A stretch of DNA of 5,166 nt from Lentimicrobium sp. GTDB lineage: Bacteria > Bacteroidota > Bacteroidia > Bacteroidales > Lentimicrobiaceae. The stretch lies in assembly GCA_013336205.1 (NCBI GenBank), contig JAAXUD010000250.1:1-5166 (forward strand). Direction: 5' to 3'. This document shows positions 4,749-5,166 of this stretch, one piece after another. Within the stretch, counting starts at the first letter, position 1. Each line of letters begins with the position of its first letter. The position numbers and the translations under genes are program-made. Below the pieces are notes generated by a model, which was not told the origin of the DNA, searched no databases, and worked only from the letters and a program-made list of their open reading frames with translations.

Positions 4749-5166
4749 ATGGTTATGAACAGCAGAATAGCATTGGTATTAAAAGCCAAAAACATAAGCC
4801 CGTCTACCCTGGCTGATGATCTGGGCGTGCAGCGTTCGGGAATATCTCATATACTGAATGGCAGAAATAAACCCAGCCTCGAATTTATTCAAAAATTAAT
4901 AAAACTATATCCGGACATCAGTATACAATGGATATTATTTGGTGAGGGACAAATGATGAATCCTTATCCGGGAAAGATTGCTGAAGTAGTTGAAAGTAGC
5001 GCTTTGACTTTTCCCGATGAAAAACCTAAACCCCGGATTATGGAGTTATTCAGCACTGTAGATGAACATGAACAGGTTGAGCCAACTCCTGAGCGGGGAA
5101 AAGAATTGAAAAATGAGGGTGAATTCACACTAAATCAAATAGATACACTACCTGAAGAAAATGACA
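4749..5166 (+). CDS. XRE-family HTH transcriptional regulator, 3'-truncated
   Basis: The frame is open for 139 codons to the end of the window. The product has an N-terminal XRE/Cro-CI-type helix-turn-helix: residues 4-51 include NSRIALVLKAKN, then TLADDLGVQRSGISHILNGRNKPS with the recognition helix around QRSGISHIL (28-36), then FIQKLIKLYPDISIQWILFGEG. This pattern is characteristic of a widespread Bacteroidetes regulator type. From about residue 70 the protein becomes low-complexity, polar and acidic (EKPKPR, DEHEQVEPTPERGKELKNEGE), probably a disordered linker to a missing C-terminal part. The protein should be a cytoplasmic DNA-binding regulator; its targets are unknown. There are two in-frame ATGs, at 4749 and 4755. 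The second gives MNSRIALVLK, the usual start of related proteins, and a less extreme leader, so it may be the true start. An in-frame TAA at 4728 rules out anything longer. The dyad-rich region just upstream is a candidate target for autoregulation, by inference only. Confidence 0.88.
   Translation, partial: MVMNSRIALVLKAKNISPSTLADDLGVQRSGISHILNGRNKPSLEFIQKLIKLYPDISIQWILFGEGQMMNPYPGKIAEVVESSALTFPDEKPKPRIMELFSTVDEHEQVEPTPERGKELKNEGEFTLNQIDTLPEEND

Overview
The window looks like the start of a short-read contig from a member of the Bacteroidota (Bacteroidetes). The signs are a subtilase with a type IX secretion (T9SS) C-terminal sorting domain, a Bacteroidetes-type XRE regulator, promoter -7 elements of the form TAnnTTTG, no Shine-Dalgarno sequences, and AT-rich noncoding DNA. 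The first 14 bases are Illumina adapter read-through, so base 15 is the true left edge. The right edge cuts a gene.

Layout. Bases 15-771 (minus) hold the 5' part of an unrecognised cytoplasmic-looking protein. A 148-bp divergent intergenic region (772-919) carries one TAnnTTTG element facing each way and a 12-bp perfect palindrome between them. Bases 920-1783 (plus) encode PrmC, the release-factor glutamine methyltransferase. A 193-bp gap with no clear terminator leads to a complete secreted subtilisin-like protease (1977-3665), which ends in a T9SS sorting domain and is followed by a strong intrinsic terminator (3696-3720). About 1 kb of noncoding DNA follows (3721-4748). By hand count G+C is about 21% over 4081-4740. 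The window ends in a 3'-truncated XRE/HTH regulator (4749-5166) with a full Bacteroidetes promoter (TTTG-N19-TAAATTTG) directly in front of it.

The genes do not form one pathway. PrmC is housekeeping translation, the protease is exported, and the regulator is separate. The most unusual part is the 1-kb gap. It holds five exact copies of the dyad TACA-N2-TGTA within 394 bp (plus one N4 variant and one near-match), three perfect palindromes of 16-18 bp, and an upstream cluster of six GTAAC/GTTAC sites. This is far more dyad structure than base composition predicts. It looks like a multi-site protein-binding region (operator array, iteron- or centromere-like locus, or nucleoid-protein site) with no gene inside it. 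Its function cannot be settled from this window.
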